From Henckelia pumila (taxonomy: Eukaryota; Streptophyta; Magnoliopsida; Lamiales; Gesneriaceae): a stretch of DNA of 64,000 nt. A program made the position numbers and the translations under genes. The DNA is taken from NCBI RefSeq assembly GCF_033568475.1, contig NW_027331831.1, positions 11,408,001 through 11,472,000 on the forward strand, written 5' to 3'. The notes under the pieces are model-generated. The model searched no databases, had not been told where the DNA came from, and worked only from the letters and a program-made list of their open reading frames with translations. Position 1 is the stretch's first letter; each line of letters begins with the position of its first letter. Positions 11,707 through 23,742 of the stretch are shown piece by piece.

Positions 11707-14700
11707 TTACTCTACTAGTTTGAGCATCCCCAATGCATGTTGGAGTTTGCTCACAGGTACTTCTTTTGTCAATATATCAGCCGGGTTGATCATAGTGTCT
11801 ATCTTCAGGACCTTAACCAGGCCCCTAAATATGATGTCCCTCAAAAAATGCAATCTAACATCTATATGCTTCGTCCTTTCATGAAAAACAGAATTCTTGG
11901 ACAAGTGTATTGCACTTTGTGAGTCACAAAATATAGTGACATCATTCTGTACTAATCCCATTTCAGTAACAAAACCAGTGATCCAAATACCTTCTTTCAC
12001 AGCTTTTGTTAGGCTAATGTACTCAGCTTCAGTGGTGGATAAAGCAACCACACTTTGTAGGTTTGATTTCCAGCTCACTACATTGCCTCCAACAGTAAAC
12101 ACATATCCTGAAATCGATCTTCTTTTGTCTAGATCTGCTGCATAATCAGAGTCACAATAACCAGTGACCTCACAAGTGTTTAAAGCTGATTTTGAATATG
12201 TTATCTTTAAACCTTTTGTTCCCTTCAAGTACCTCAGTAACCATTGCACCGCTTTCCAATGATCTCTACTCGGCTTACTCATAAACCTGCTAACTAGACC
12301 CAACCCATATATGATGTCAGGTCTAGTTGAAACCATCATATACATAATACTACCCACTGCATTTGAATAAGGAATGTTCTTCATATGAACAGACTCTAAC
12401 TCCTCTTGATCTCCTTGTACTGCCTTCAGCTTAAAGTGAGCACCAATAGGTGTGCTAACTTCTTTTGCTTCTGCCATCTTGAAGAGATTTATAACTTTGT
12501 TTATGTACCTTTTTTGAGACAAAGTCAAAGTTCTCAATTTTCTATCCCTTTTTATCTCAATTCATAAGATTTGTTTTGCTTTACCAAGATCCTTCATCTC
12601 AAATTCAGTGTTAAGTTGATGCTTTAGCTTTTGAATTTCCTCAAGGTTTTTACACGCTATAAGCATGTCATCAACATAGATCAATAGGTATATGAAAGAC
12701 TGATTTTGAAGCTTTCTGTAGTACACGCAGCTATCAGACTTTGATCTAAAATAACCTTTCTGTAGCATGAAGTCATCAAAACGTTTATACCATTGTCTAG
12801 GTGACTGCTTTAGGTCGTAGAGAGATTTTTGTAGTAAACACACTTTTTCAGCTTGAGGTTCTGTCTCAAAACCCTTTGGTTGAGTCATCAAAATCTTTTC
12901 TTCAAGATTTCCATGTAAGAAAGCTGTTTTGACATCCAATTGCTCAAGTTCCAAGTCTTGTAGTGCTGTGATTGCCAATAGTATTCGAATGGAGGAATGT
13001 TTTACCATAGGAGAAAACACTTCATGATAATCAATTCCTTCTATCTGTGAAAATCCCTTTGCCACCAATCTGGCCTTGTACCTTGGCCCTTCAACTCCTG
13101 GTACTCCTGGTTTCTTCTTAAATATCCATTTACAGCCTATTACTCTTTTCTCCTTCGGCTTATCCACTAACACCCAAGTGTTGTTTTTAATTAGGGATCT
13201 GAATTCATCTTTCATGGCTATCAACCATTGAGCACTGTCCTTACTCCTCATTGCCTCTTTATAAGTTGATGGTTCTTCTAGATCCATCAATTCAGCCACA
13301 TTGAGAGCAAAAGCTGTAAATTCAGATGATGCAAACCTAGATGGTAGTTTGATTTCCCTTCTGACCCTATCTCTTGCAAGCATATATTCTCCTAGATGCT
13401 GGTCCTGACTAGAATCACCACTTAGTTCATCTCTATTTGTATCCAATGTATCAGTAGCTTGATGTGATATCTGAGATCTAACATGTTCAGTATCATTGAA
13501 GTCTTCAAATGAATTATGATCAGCTCCACCTTCTTCCTTATTCAATTCATTGCTGTGATGTCGAGACTGATCCCTGCCTTGGAAATTCTGCTCAGCTTGA
13601 TTAGAGCTGGCTGATTCTAGCATATTTTTGTTAGTCTTGTAAAACTCAGATTCATTAAAAACCACATCTCTACTGACAACACATTTAAGTTCATCTAAGA
13701 GCCAAACCTTGTACCCCTTTGTACCAGTAGGATAACCAAGGAAAATTCCTTTCTTAGCTCTAGGATTTAGCTTTCCTTGATTAACATGAATATATACTAC
13801 ACAACCAAAAGTTCTTAAATTTTTATAGCTCGGTTTTAAACTAGACCATTTCATTTCTGGAACCATTAAGTCAATAGCAGAAGAAGGTGATAGGTTAATA
13901 AGATAACAAGCAGTTGAAGCTGCCTCTGCCCAGAACTTAGGTTGCAAACCACTCTCACTAAGCATGCATCTCACTTTATTCATGATAGTTCTATTCATTC
14001 GTTCTGCAACCCCATTTTGCTGTGGTGTATATGTGCATGTCCTATGTCTAGCAATGCCATACTTAGAACAATATTCATCAAAATCATGATTGCAAAACTC
14101 CAATCCATTATCTGTTCTCAATGTTTTTATTTTATTTCCAGATTGATTCTCAACTAAAGTTTTCCATTCTACAAATTTATCAAAAGCTTGGTCTTTAGTT
14201 TTCAGAAAATATATCCAAACCTTCCTAGAGTAATCATCAATCAATGAAATGAAATATTGACATTTAGATAATGATTGAGTTACCTTGGAGGACCCCCAGA
14301 GATCTGTATGTATATAATCCAGTGGTGACTTAGTCATGTGAGTTGCTGTATTGAAACTTAGCCTATGAGACTTGCCAAGAATATAGTTCTCACAAAAATC
14401 CAGATTAGTGATTTGCTTAGTGTCCAGAAGACCTTGTTTACTCAGTTCTTGAAGGCCCTTTAGACTCATATGACCGAGCCTCTGATGCCATAAAAGTGTG
14501 TTATTCTTTCCTGACACAGTCACATTGATTTCTGAAGATAAGGTTGTTCCTTGAAGTACATATAGACCTTGTTTCAGAATTGCCTTCATAACAACTAGTG
14601 AGCCCTTTACTACTTTGAGTGTGCCTCCCTGTGCTTTGTAGCTTAGACCCTTCTGATCTAAGGTGCCTAAAGAGATTAAGTTCCTCTTTAGATCAGGGAT

Positions 14701-15768
14701 ATATCTTACATCAGATAATATTTTCACTGAGCCATCCCACATATTCAACTTTACTGATCCAATACCATGAATTTTACATGACTCATTGTTTCCTAGCAGC
14801 ACATGACCGATTTGAGTTTCTTCAAAGTTTGAGAGCCAGTCCCTTCTTGGAGACATATGATAAGTACATCCTGAGTCTAGTATCCATTCTTCTTTTGGAT
14901 CATCAGTTGAGATGGTTAAGACCTCGTCATCTTCATATCCTTCAAGCACATTTGCTGCATCAGTGGTGATGGACTGTTCCTGTCCTTGGTTCACTTTTCT
15001 TAGAGGGCAGAATCTTCTTATATGGCCTTCCTTCTTGCAAGACCAACAAGTTCTTTTTGGCCTTGACTTAGATCTCGATCTAGATTTCCATCTATTTGTC
15101 GAACCTTTCCTTTCAAGAGATCTCCCTCTTACATTCAACCCTTCACCAGCAGGCTTTTGAAGCTTTCCATTAGCTTTCAAATCCAATTCCTTAGAATATG
15201 CAGCTCCTGTGACTTCTTCAAGAGTAAGTGTTTCCCTGCCATACTTCAAGGTATCCCTTAACTGATCATATGCTCTTGGTAGAGAGTTAAGAAGAAAAAT
15301 AGCTTGGTCCTCTTCATCTATCTTTACTTCCATGTTTTCAAGATCTGATAACAACTTAGTGAACTCATCAATGTTCTCATCAATGGACTTATTTTCATCC
15401 ATTTTGTAGCTGTAAAACTTCTGTTTCAGATATATACGATTAGGAAGGGCCTTTGTCATATATAGTTGTTCCAGCTTTAGCCACATATCAGCAGCTGTCT
15501 TTTCCCTTACAACCTTTCTAAGAATTTGGTCGCTTAAGCTTAGAACAATCGTGTTTCTTGCCTTCTTCAATATATCAGACTTGTTCTCTACAGTACTTGG
15601 GATCTTAGCATCTCTTTGCAAAGCCTCATCTAAACCAAGATTACCAAGATGGGCAATCATCTTCTCACGCCATAGATTGAAGTCGTTCTTACCATCGAAT
15701 TTCTCCACCTCAAATCTCAAAGTGGACATTGCTAAAGAATGCCCCTGGCCAGTAGACATCCTTCTCAA
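11707..15768 (-). pseudogene. Copia gag-pol polyprotein with one nonsense codon
   Basis: One frame reads from ATG 15768 to 11707, interrupted only by TGA at 12564-12562. Domains in order are: gag with a CCHC knuckle (CWSCKKEGHIRRFC); aspartic protease (WILDSGCTYHM); the pre-integrase LWHQRLGHMS; integrase with its D, D and E residues (HTDLWG, RTDNGLEF, QQNGVAERMN); reverse transcriptase with YVDD; and RNase H (GYCDSDYAADL, ADILTK). The TGA falls between the reverse transcriptase YVDD region and the RNase H. The order and gag type resemble the Tnt1/Tork lineage. Everything else appears open, so the copy is young but probably unable to make a full polyprotein. Confidence 0.92.
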
Positions 15769-15861
15769 GAAATCCTCAAAGAGAGTAGAGGCAGAGATCT
15801 AGTATAAATGAAATTTGATGCAGCAAGATTCGAACCCTTGAGCCCAAGATTTAAAATCTCA

Positions 15862-15874
15862 GGCTCTGATACCA
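15862..15874 (-). other. Primer-binding site (initiator tRNA-Met) of the Copia element
   Basis: Two bases inside the 5' LTR the minus strand reads TGGTATCAGAGCC, complementary to the 3' end of initiator tRNA-Met, the usual primer of plant Copia elements. Confidence 0.9.
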
Positions 15875-15876
15875 CT

Positions 15877-16471
15877 TGTTGAAATACCAAGCACCCAAAT
15901 CCAAGAACACAATTCACAGAAGAAACACACACGAATAACAATATAAACAATAGACCGCAATCGAAATTCAATAACACAAGAACACCGGAGATTACTTGGT
16001 TCGGATTGTGACCAATCCTACATCCAAGGTTCTGGGAAACTTCCCATAAGATTTCACTAATGAACGACCAAATCAAGTTCAATACAATCACCTCTAATCG
16101 ATATACACCAAGCTCAAGAACAGAAACTCTTCTGTATATAAATCAAGAACTAGGGATGAAAAGAATAAGGCTTTGAAGTTCCAGAGTTACACCGAAGATC
16201 TTCGAAGTTTATTCTTTCCAGATTGAAAATCCCTCAGAGTTCTTCAGATTGTATGTTTTGACCAAGGAACAAGTAAGTACCGCCCTTTTCTCGATCTTGA
16301 TTTGTGATAGCTTCTTCTGAGCTGATTATGCCCCTTTAAACTGTCATTTAGCTAACTAACGACCATAACTGATCAAGCTTAAATCCTAGCCCTCGGATCA
16401 AGACTTTAATCTCATGTTTGATCTTAGCTGTCCACAGCAACTTAAATGCCAAGTCAACAGAAGTCTTCACA
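15877..16471 (-). repeat. 5' LTR of the Copia element at 11-16.5 kb
   Basis: This is the 595-bp partner of 11041-11635, with TG..CA ends, followed by the target duplication TAGAG at 16472-16476. Confidence 0.95.
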
Positions 16472-16476
16472 TAGAG

Positions 16477-16773
16477 GAATAGAGAGGATAAGAAGCTGGT
16501 CTCTTACATTGAATAGGCTCCGAATAAGAGGTATATTCCAACTTCATTCTCGTAAAGACGCAGAGAGCTGACTGTAGCCATTCGAAGCTCCGAAGGGCCC
16601 TCTGATTCAATGTAAGGGTTGTTGGTGTTTGGCAGCCAAGGATCACCCCATATTCTAGTGTGCAGACCAGATCCTATACGTAATTTGGCACATTGGCGGA
16701 TAAGAACTTGGGTTGCCATAATACTACGCCAGGCGTAGCTAGGATTTGGCCCGATCTTGGCTTCAAGAAAATT
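16477..16773 (-). pseudogene. LINE ORF2 linker fragment
   Basis: The minus strand encodes SNFLEAKIGPNPSYAWRS, then CAKLRIGSGLHTRIWGDPWL. This is the typical region between the reverse transcriptase and the zinc-binding domain in plant L1 ORF2. It is bounded by the solo LTR on its 5' side and the Copia element on its 3' side. The frame shifts or stops before the Copia junction. Confidence 0.75.
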
Positions 16774-16778
16774 ACTGC

Positions 16779-18620
16779 TGTTGGAGAACGCGGCGATCAG
16801 ATCAATCAGAATTGATACCCGGTGCAGCGAAAGTTTAAAATTTTATATGGAACGATTCCATAATGGGTATCAAAACTTTACGATTAAATTGTGTGTGTAA
16901 AAATTAAATAACAATTATAAATTTTTACCTCCAATCTCGAATCGAGATTATGGACACCAACAGATTGCTCTGCTCTTGTTGTATATCCCTGGAACTGATG
17001 GACGAACTGTTCTTCAATCAGGTCCACGAACGGATAATTAATCCCTCTGATAGATTGCACTAGAAAATCTATCAGAAGTTTCTACGAAGAGAATTAACGA
17101 ATTTGATCGTTAAACCAGACTGTAATTCAAAATTCACAGGCTGGATTTTACCGAGTAGAGAGGGAGGGGGGCGGCCACTATTGATAGAAAATACTTAGGT
17201 TTTCGAAAATTGTGACCTGTTGTGTGTAATTTCTGTACTGCAATAACTTATTTATAATGTAGGCCACTAACAGCTTAAGGCCCATTAGTCATAAGTTCAA
17301 GCCCGACAAGCAAAGCCCGCATGTTCAGAAATTAATATAAAATTCATCGTGACTCCGATTGATAAACCGATTTCACCAATGTGCACAGAAACCATTTCTG
17401 CACCTTTTAAAGTCAAGATAAATTTTTCTGAATCCGAATTCAGTGATTTCCAAAAATGCCCATCCCTATGTCATTTTAGGAAATCTTACTCCTCTACTCA
17501 TAATTAAGAAGTCCAACTTCTTTGTTCATTAAATTTAACTCTTTAAATTTAACTATCTCAACGGGGATTAAAAATCCATTACACTGTGTGACCTTCAATG
17601 GTTCAGGGATACAGCTAGCCGTGGGCTCACAACTCCTTGTGACTCGGAACAACAATTTCCGACTTGCCCATCGAATCATGGTATGAGCGCCTAGCAACAT
17701 CGCCCCATGATTCCCTAGGTATCACTGATAGTGCCTACAAGAACCAATAGATTTTGGTTAGCGTACAGCACGGTCCCTTCATCCATATATCACGATCGAA
17801 TCAACAACCATTGGTATATCGAGAGTCGTTCGAGATTCGATAACTATGCAATACATCTTGAAGATCAAATAGTGACATCGCATGTGCTACTAAGAAACCA
17901 TTTCTTAAATCACATCATGTACTCTGGCCAGAGATTCGTCACACTAATATCTCCTCAGATCGCATAGGATATCCACACTCGCAAGTATGTGGTGAATCCT
18001 TGACAACAAAGCATCGACTCCTATATGTGTTGTAACTGTACCCAATCCCGACACCTGATGACCCCAATAGAGTCGGTAAACGAGTCAAAGCACAGTACTA
18101 GCATATAGAGTCTCAATGATGTTTCAAGTAGTAAGGACTAATGGTGTACAACCAAAACCGCGGACTTTATCCACTCGATAAGTGATAACCACTTGGAAAG
18201 TCCGGATAGGGTAGTTCGATCATTCATCGTATGAATATCCATTTGCATGCTTCGAACATCTCTATGTTCCTTACCAATGAAACGTGGTACTCTGCATCGC
18301 AAATGCTAGTCTCAAACTCGAGCGATCCTTATCCTTATTATCGGACGGCTCAATCGACTAGGAACAATTTAGAATATACAGTGACTATAAGATGTGTTTC
18401 ATGATAGACATCTCCATGTTCTACCACATCTTACATACACTATAGTATATTCAAGGTCTTTATCAAAACAACAATAGTATATCACAATATAACAATATGA
18501 AGAAAGATAAAGTCATTGCCATTAATAAAAGTGTAAATTATATTAAACAAAAGATTGTTTATACAAAGAGTCATCAAAGCCCTTAGCCACAAGTTGGCTC
18601 ACCGGGCACCCACTCTTTCA
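16779..18620 (-). mobile_element. Solo LTR of about 1.84 kb inserted in the LINE
   Basis: The block starts TGTTGGAGAACG and ends CTCTTTCA on the plus strand, giving TG..CA ends in either orientation. It interrupts the LINE frame exactly (YYPYS before, NFLEAK after). The flanking five bases are ACTGC (16774-16778) and ACTGT (18621-18625), a target duplication with one mismatch. It contains no gag or pol coding and no internal repeat, so it is best read as a solo LTR left by recombination between two LTRs. The minus-strand start (TGAAAGAGTGGGTGCCCGG) looks like LTRs of a Copia group, but I could not confirm this. Confidence 0.65.
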
Positions 18621-18625
18621 ACTGT

Positions 18626-18844
18626 AAGGGTAATAACGAGCCTTAATGACTTGTGAAACCAGATAGCAAGGTTCAACTACAAGCCTCCAACTTTGTTTAG
18701 CTAGAAAAGCTAAATTGTATTCGTGGAGTTTTCGAAATCCCAATCCACCATCGCACTTATGTCTACTTAATTTGTTCCAGCTTTGCCAACATATAACACC
18801 TCTCCTGTCAGTAGACTTGCCCCACCAAAAAGAGTTCATCATCA
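18626..18844 (-). pseudogene. LINE ORF2 fragment, end of reverse transcriptase
   Basis: The minus strand reads NSFWWGKSTDRRGVICWQSW, then CDGGLGFRKLHEYNLAFLAKQ, a standard plant LINE segment downstream of the polymerase domain. It is 5' truncated near 18844 and continues across the solo LTR into 16477-16773. Confidence 0.75.
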
Positions 18845-19072
18845 ATGATCAATGTCTTGTATTCTGAGGAGAAGGTAATGTGGTTCGTCTGTAATCATAG
18901 CTTGTGTGAAGAAATTCAGAAGTGATTTCTTGTACATGAGTGTTGTGGCTTCCAGAAAGGTGCGAAGGCCAGAAGACTCCAAGGATTTGAACATGTTAAC
19001 CAGGGTCACATCCTTGATGGTGTACACTGAAGCAAAATACATTTTGTAGGCGTTGAGAGTATAGTCTCCCAT
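18845..19072 (-). pseudogene. Fragment of a retroelement-associated ORF
   Basis: The minus strand starts with ATG at 19072 and reads MGDYTLNAYKMYFASVYTIK, later VNMFKSLESSGLRTFLEA. This resembles N-termini of retroelement accessory or gag-like proteins common in asterid genomes (a motif of the form ..VxMFxALESSGLRxFL..). That comparison is from memory. The frame runs into the LINE junction at about 18841 and is lost. It may be a piece of an envelope-like ORF of the type seen intact at 51955-53908. Confidence 0.4.
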
Positions 19073-19509
19073 TGCTTTGTTGTTTTAGTGGGTTGTTAAG
19101 AAGTTTGGAATGCTGAGAAATTAGTAGCCATAATAAGATGAAAACTAAAAAAATAGTGAGTTTACTTTTGAAAAAACGATTAGAAAAGAAATTGAAAGGT
19201 ACAACTAGATGAGTACGTGGCACTATATAAGTGGTTAATTTTGAATTTTATGCGTACCGTCGGTCCATAAAGTTAACTGCATTTTTTTTTATTTAAAGGA
19301 AACATGACACGTGGAGAGCAGAAACAGTAGTTAACAAAGTACGAAAAGTCGTAGTATTTCCAAAAAGACACATAATTCCCCCTTTCAAAGGATTTAAGAT
19401 AAATCGATAATTCCTAAAATATTGCAAAAATACGAAAACTTAGCCTCTAATAGTGGTTTTCTGAAAATCCGCAGCCTATTGGTCAGTAGACATGCACATA
19501 TTATAAACG
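19073..19509. other. Spacer, no gene seen
   Basis: This is AT-rich DNA between two retroelement relics. I see no recognisable feature in it. Confidence 0.4.
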
Positions 19510-19830
19510 AACATATTTCTTCATCACATGCTCTTTAAAAATGGTGTCTGATGTCTATGTTCTTGATTTTGGAGTGTTGTACTAAATTCTACATGATAAC
19601 TATAGCATATTAGCACTTGTGTTGTCACAAAATATAGGTGATTCCATAGCAGCAATTCCATAGTCTCGCAATTGTTGTTGAATCCATAAAATTTGAGACA
19701 AGCAGCTTCTAGTACTAGCGAGTTATTCAGCTTCTGCAGTAGATGTAGCAATGGATGTATGATTTTTACTGAACCAGAAGACTAGAATGTCACCAAGAAA
19801 TTGACAAGAACCACTTGTGCTTTTCCTATC
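19510..19830 (-). pseudogene. Copia RNase H relic
   Basis: The minus strand encodes DRKSTSGSCQFLG, then SIATSTAEAE, ILWIQQQLRDYG and PIFCDNTSA, with several stops between. These are signature pieces of the Copia RNase H domain. The relic is cut at 19830 by the solo LTR; the few codons before DRK (CKL) lie beyond it at 20325-20335. Nothing else of this Copia element was recognised. Confidence 0.75.
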
Positions 19831-20319
19831 TGATGCGGGCGAAATAATTATGTCCCTAATCAGCAAATAAAATAGGAAGTCGTACGTCCTCCTGGTCTCC
19901 TGCTTCCTCGGTCACCTGCAGAAGGGAACGATCTTCTGATCTCCTACTCCTTTGGTCACCTGAAAAAGTCGTACGTCCTCTTTTTGCGCTGTCACCTGAT
20001 TCACGAACACACGTTATCCGGCGAAAACCCTCCGATGCTCAAGTCAGCGATCACCTCCACACAAAACAAGAGAGCAGAGAGCTTTTGTAAGCCAAAGAGT
20101 CACTTACCTCAAAATGAAGAATTTGAGTGGTATTTATAGATGAGATAGAGCTAAATTGCACATTAAGCCCACAATGTCAAAAATTGATAATTAACCTTGC
20201 TAAGGTCTAAAATATGCAAATTAGTCACCCAGGACTCCAAAATTAGAAATTAGTCCTTAAAAATGCGGACTTCGCAAATTGACCTACTCAATTTATAAAA
20301 AATATACTTATACTCATCA
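19831..20319 (-). mobile_element. Solo LTR, Tat-type Gypsy family (copy B)
   Basis: The 489-bp block reads TGATGAGTATAAG...CCCGCATCA on the minus strand with a perfect target duplication CTATC (19826-19830 and 20320-20324). It splits a Copia RNase H codon string exactly. A CTATAAATACC box and a GACTTGAGCATCGGAGGG motif suit U3/R/U5 of a Tat-lineage LTR. A second copy, itself split by the Sirevirus, is at 44763-55378. No internal retroelement sequence remains. Confidence 0.85.
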
Positions 20320-21104
20320 CTATCCAATTTGCATGATTCATAATGAACACTCTCCTCGATCTTAACAATATTTAAGAAATTTCATGCACGCAGCTTTTTC
20401 AACGCTATTAGCCTTAAAATTAGTGAAAAAGTGTGCTTTTTTAAATAAAAAAAAAATCAATCATTTCCGTACGGTATTTTCAAATATAAAATTTGACCAA
20501 GATTATTCTCCAATTATCTTTAATTGAAAATTAAAATTTATTTTCAAAAAAAACAAACATTCGTGGTCCAGTTCATTATTAAATTAATTAAACAAAGATT
20601 TAATGACTCCATGCTAAAGTATCTATCAAGCATTCAGTCCCGAGGGAAGGGTATTAATGGGTGTCCGATCCCATGCCTACACTAAGTCCGTACGTGTATT
20701 TATGCCTACATTCAGCGACTCTTTTCAGTTGTGGGATCCTGAGATTTAATCCCATCCCACGGATTGGAATTGGCTTAATTTAAATCTAAAATCGTATGGT
20801 ATATATGGGTCCCTGCTATTTAATATTATATGATGTATGTCGAGTTACAACTTATAATTTTGCATGTTTGATTAATGCATGCAAATTATAAAGCAAGGTG
20901 AATATACAACGTGCAAGTTAAAATATCGAAAATGTTGCCGCAAAAACTAGAATTAGAACAGTAAACGTACGATGTAGAAAATTTACATTTACTTTCCTAT
21001 ACTATACTTGGGTATTTATTATTGATGTTATGAGTAAAGTGTTCATTCTTAGCTTATAGGTGGGAGATTTTTTCTTTTACCTGCAAGATCTGATTCGATA
21101 TACA

Positions 21105-21417
21105 GGGAAAATAATTTTTTTTGTTTAGTTAAATTTTCCTTTAATTTTTTGGGTTTTGATCCACAAGTTTGGTGTGTTAACTTTGATTTTCCTTGGCTTT
21201 TTAACTCATATTTAGCCAAAAAAAAAAAAAAAATGCCGATGTGACATCAGAATCTGAAAACATATCCAATGTCACGACAACTGTTGAATCAAAATAGTCA
21301 AAAATTTAAAGTTGGTATATATATATATCAAAACCAAAATTTGAAAATTGAAAATTGAATGGACCAATTAAACACAAAATTAGACAATCTACTTAACCAA
21401 AATTTTTTTTTTTTCCG
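21105..21417. mobile_element. MITE-like inverted-repeat element, copy 2
   Basis: The left end GGGAAAATAATTTTTTTTG pairs imperfectly with the right end (reverse complement CGGAAAAAAAAAAATTTTGG). Internal TTGGGTTTTGATC/TTTGGTTTTGAT blocks and a central GATGTGACATCAG match the element at 8955-9243. No target duplication is clear. Confidence 0.45.
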
Positions 21418-21709
21418 TATCCTACAACACGTAAAAGACACATATTTTTCATCTCTGCTAGGATTTTGTGATGCGGTCATATGCTACAAAATCACTGGAT
21501 ATATATTTGTTTTGTTCTCTTGCTAGGAATGATTTGCTGAACCACGAGTGCTACATAAAATACACATCACATGCATTCTCGCATGCAATGAGCGATGCAT
21601 AAAATCTCAGCCACCTAATTAATTAACATAATTTGTCTTCAATGCTAATTTTAGGAGTCATTCAACCTGACCTAATACATGGACGTTTAAAAATATTAAA
21701 CCTCGCCAA

Positions 21710-21712
<3 letters not shown>

Positions 21713-21744
<32 letters not shown>
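21713..21744. repeat. (TA)n microsatellite
   Basis: Uninterrupted AT dinucleotide run of about 32 bp. Confidence 0.95.
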
Positions 21745-21748
<4 letters not shown>

Positions 21749-21958
21749 TAAGCTGTTTAGCATATGTTTCATGGTTTCTTTGTATATATCATCATCCCAT
21801 CATTTATATATATATATAGACACATACCATTACTAAAACCCTATCTATTCGTTCTTAAAATGGGGTGAAATATTACGCCTAGAAGAGTACATGGTAAATA
21901 TATGGTACTCTGACACGAACTCAAGGACTAGATAAATCACGGTTGCATCATGCATATA

Positions 21959-21961
<3 letters not shown>

Positions 21962-22014
<53 letters not shown>
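21962..22014. repeat. (TA)n microsatellite, about 26 units
   Basis: Uninterrupted AT dinucleotide run of about 53 bp, the longest in the window. Confidence 0.95.
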
Positions 22015-22015
<1 letters not shown>

Positions 22016-23742
22016 CCAAAAAAACCACAACTCCTTAACATAAATTAGTAATTATTATAAATACTTTCAAGCTTTACGTATAAATCAATCATCCATGCAT
22101 GGATCAGGAATTAATTTCAAATCTAGCACTAAAATTGAAAATTATATTATATATATGAAATATATATATATATACCCAATATTAACTGATTATAAACATT
22201 TAGTTTGCAAGTTTCTATTCGAAGGAAATCTGCAGAGATATATGTCGATGAGTGGATTTATGGTATTACTTATTGCATGGCAGAGGGAAGTTACATAAAG
22301 CATCGTGGCTTTAAAAACTTGACATGACTTGTGCACCTCGAATTTATACATCATCGAAACTTCGCCATCTTTACCTAAAAAATAAGAAGGGAAGAAAGAA
22401 ACATGGACAACTTGTCGCTTTAAGAAACCACCAATTTATAATTATTTTGTGATGAAATTCTTTTGTCCTCGTAGTAATATGGACGTGATGTTCAAAAATA
22501 CTGACGTTATGTAAAAAAATACTTGTGTGCATGGCATTGAGAGATGCTAATATATATATATGTTTGACGTCACGTCTAAATTTTATCATAAAAAGACTAG
22601 AATTCTAAACAAAAGCATAATTCATGATATGATCTAAACTCAAATTCGGATACCTAGGTATATGATCGTTTTTCAATAGCCTTTTTGATATTTTTCTCAT
22701 GACTTTTTATGAGTAAAACACATAAACATATAATCTCAGGTGCCTGCAGATCGAGTGTATATATATATAATTTTAAAAATTCTGGAAGTTATATATCAAA
22801 AGTAATAAAAAAATTCTAACACCATAAAAAAAGATTACATAAATTTTTATTTATAATCTCATGATCATGACATATTGAATACAAAATCTCACAACCATAT
22901 AATTGTTTTAAATATTATTGTAAGATATATTAATTGTATCTCTAACATTAATTAATATTGATGCATCAAAATCATGATAAAATATTGAGGGTTGAATATC
23001 AAATTCAAAACTACCTAATTAACCTCCACAAATTAAAAGGTTGGTTAATATTACTTAATATAGTGATACATTCTAAATGCCCTTGAGGACAAGTCCAACC
23101 AATCAGTGGACAGGAAAATTAAATATAAAGTATTCTGGCAACAGTAATAAATGATTTTCTTTCTTTTTTTATTTATCGTCTTTAATTTGCATGGAAATTA
23201 GAATCCAAAACCATGATGCTTGTCACCGCAAATTTATGGCCTAACTTATCATGCCAGACGGATAATCAAACCGTACTTGCATTAAATACTGTAGGCCATA
23301 TATTTCACTGTAGCAACACTAATTGTGATTATGATATACCACGAGAAATACTCTGTGGTTTCTTTTCAAATAAAAAAATACCGATGAAATCTACATTTAT
23401 TTTTTTTACTGAAATATCAGCGTGAACATATAAAAAAACATAAAAAAGGAATATTTCTCCCTATGTAACATAAAGTATGTCGTGTATATGTATATATATA
23501 CACACACTTCACCGTTTACTGATCAGTAAATGCGTTCTGAGTTTTGGCATTCCAGTCTGGGAGAGAACTGTCTCACAGAAAGTGATGGAAATCATCAGAG
23601 CAGGTGAATTAATTAAAAGCATTGCAGCACAGCATCGAAAATATTGGAAGATATTGACTATGTTATTATTATAATAATAATTATTATTATGTATTTCACT
23701 GGTTTATCGATCGAATTGTTTTTCAAACTACATCATAATTAT

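Larger units (their letters stand above)
11041..16471 (-). mobile_element. Near-intact Ty1/Copia LTR retrotransposon (Tork/Tnt1-like)
   Basis: Two 595-bp LTRs (11041-11635 and 15877-16471) start with TG and end with CA and differ at about seven positions by eye. They flank a single gag-pol frame on the minus strand. A perfect 5-bp target duplication TAGAG lies at 11036-11040 and 16472-16476. A primer-binding site complementary to initiator tRNA-Met (15862-15874) and a polypurine tract (11636-11648) are present. Integrase precedes reverse transcriptase, which defines Copia. High LTR identity means a recent insertion into the older LINE. Confidence 0.95.
9926..18844 (-). mobile_element. 5'-truncated LINE (L1-type) split by two LTR-element insertions
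   Basis: Three minus-strand pieces belong to one LINE second ORF in collinear order: 18621-18844 (end of the reverse transcriptase), 16472-16778 (linker) and 9926-11040 (zinc-binding and RNase H domains, stop, poly(A)). The 3' end is marked by a T10 run at 9926-9935 on the plus strand. The two gaps are filled by a solo LTR (16779-18620) and a Copia element (11041-16471), each with a target duplication. The 5' part, including the catalytic reverse transcriptase, is absent, as is typical of LINE copies. Confidence 0.8.
20325..23742. other. AT-rich spacer with MITE and microsatellites
   Basis: No gene was found. It holds a few codons of the Copia relic at the left edge, the MITE-like element 21105-21417 and the (TA)n arrays at 21713-21744 and 21962-22014. 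A short open stretch at about 23530-23674 is not recognisable. Confidence 0.45.

Noticed and set aside
14619-14969. 116-codon plus-strand frame inside the Copia element
   Set aside because: It is antisense to the gag/protease coding of the Copia polyprotein, with no independent evidence.
21845-22030. Frame rich in YIYIYI
   Set aside because: It is a translation of the (TA)n microsatellite.
23477-23674. 65-codon frame ending in VMEIIRAGELIKSIAAQHRKYW
   Set aside because: Somewhat protein-like, but no splice partners, no domain and AT-rich surroundings. Not enough for a gene.
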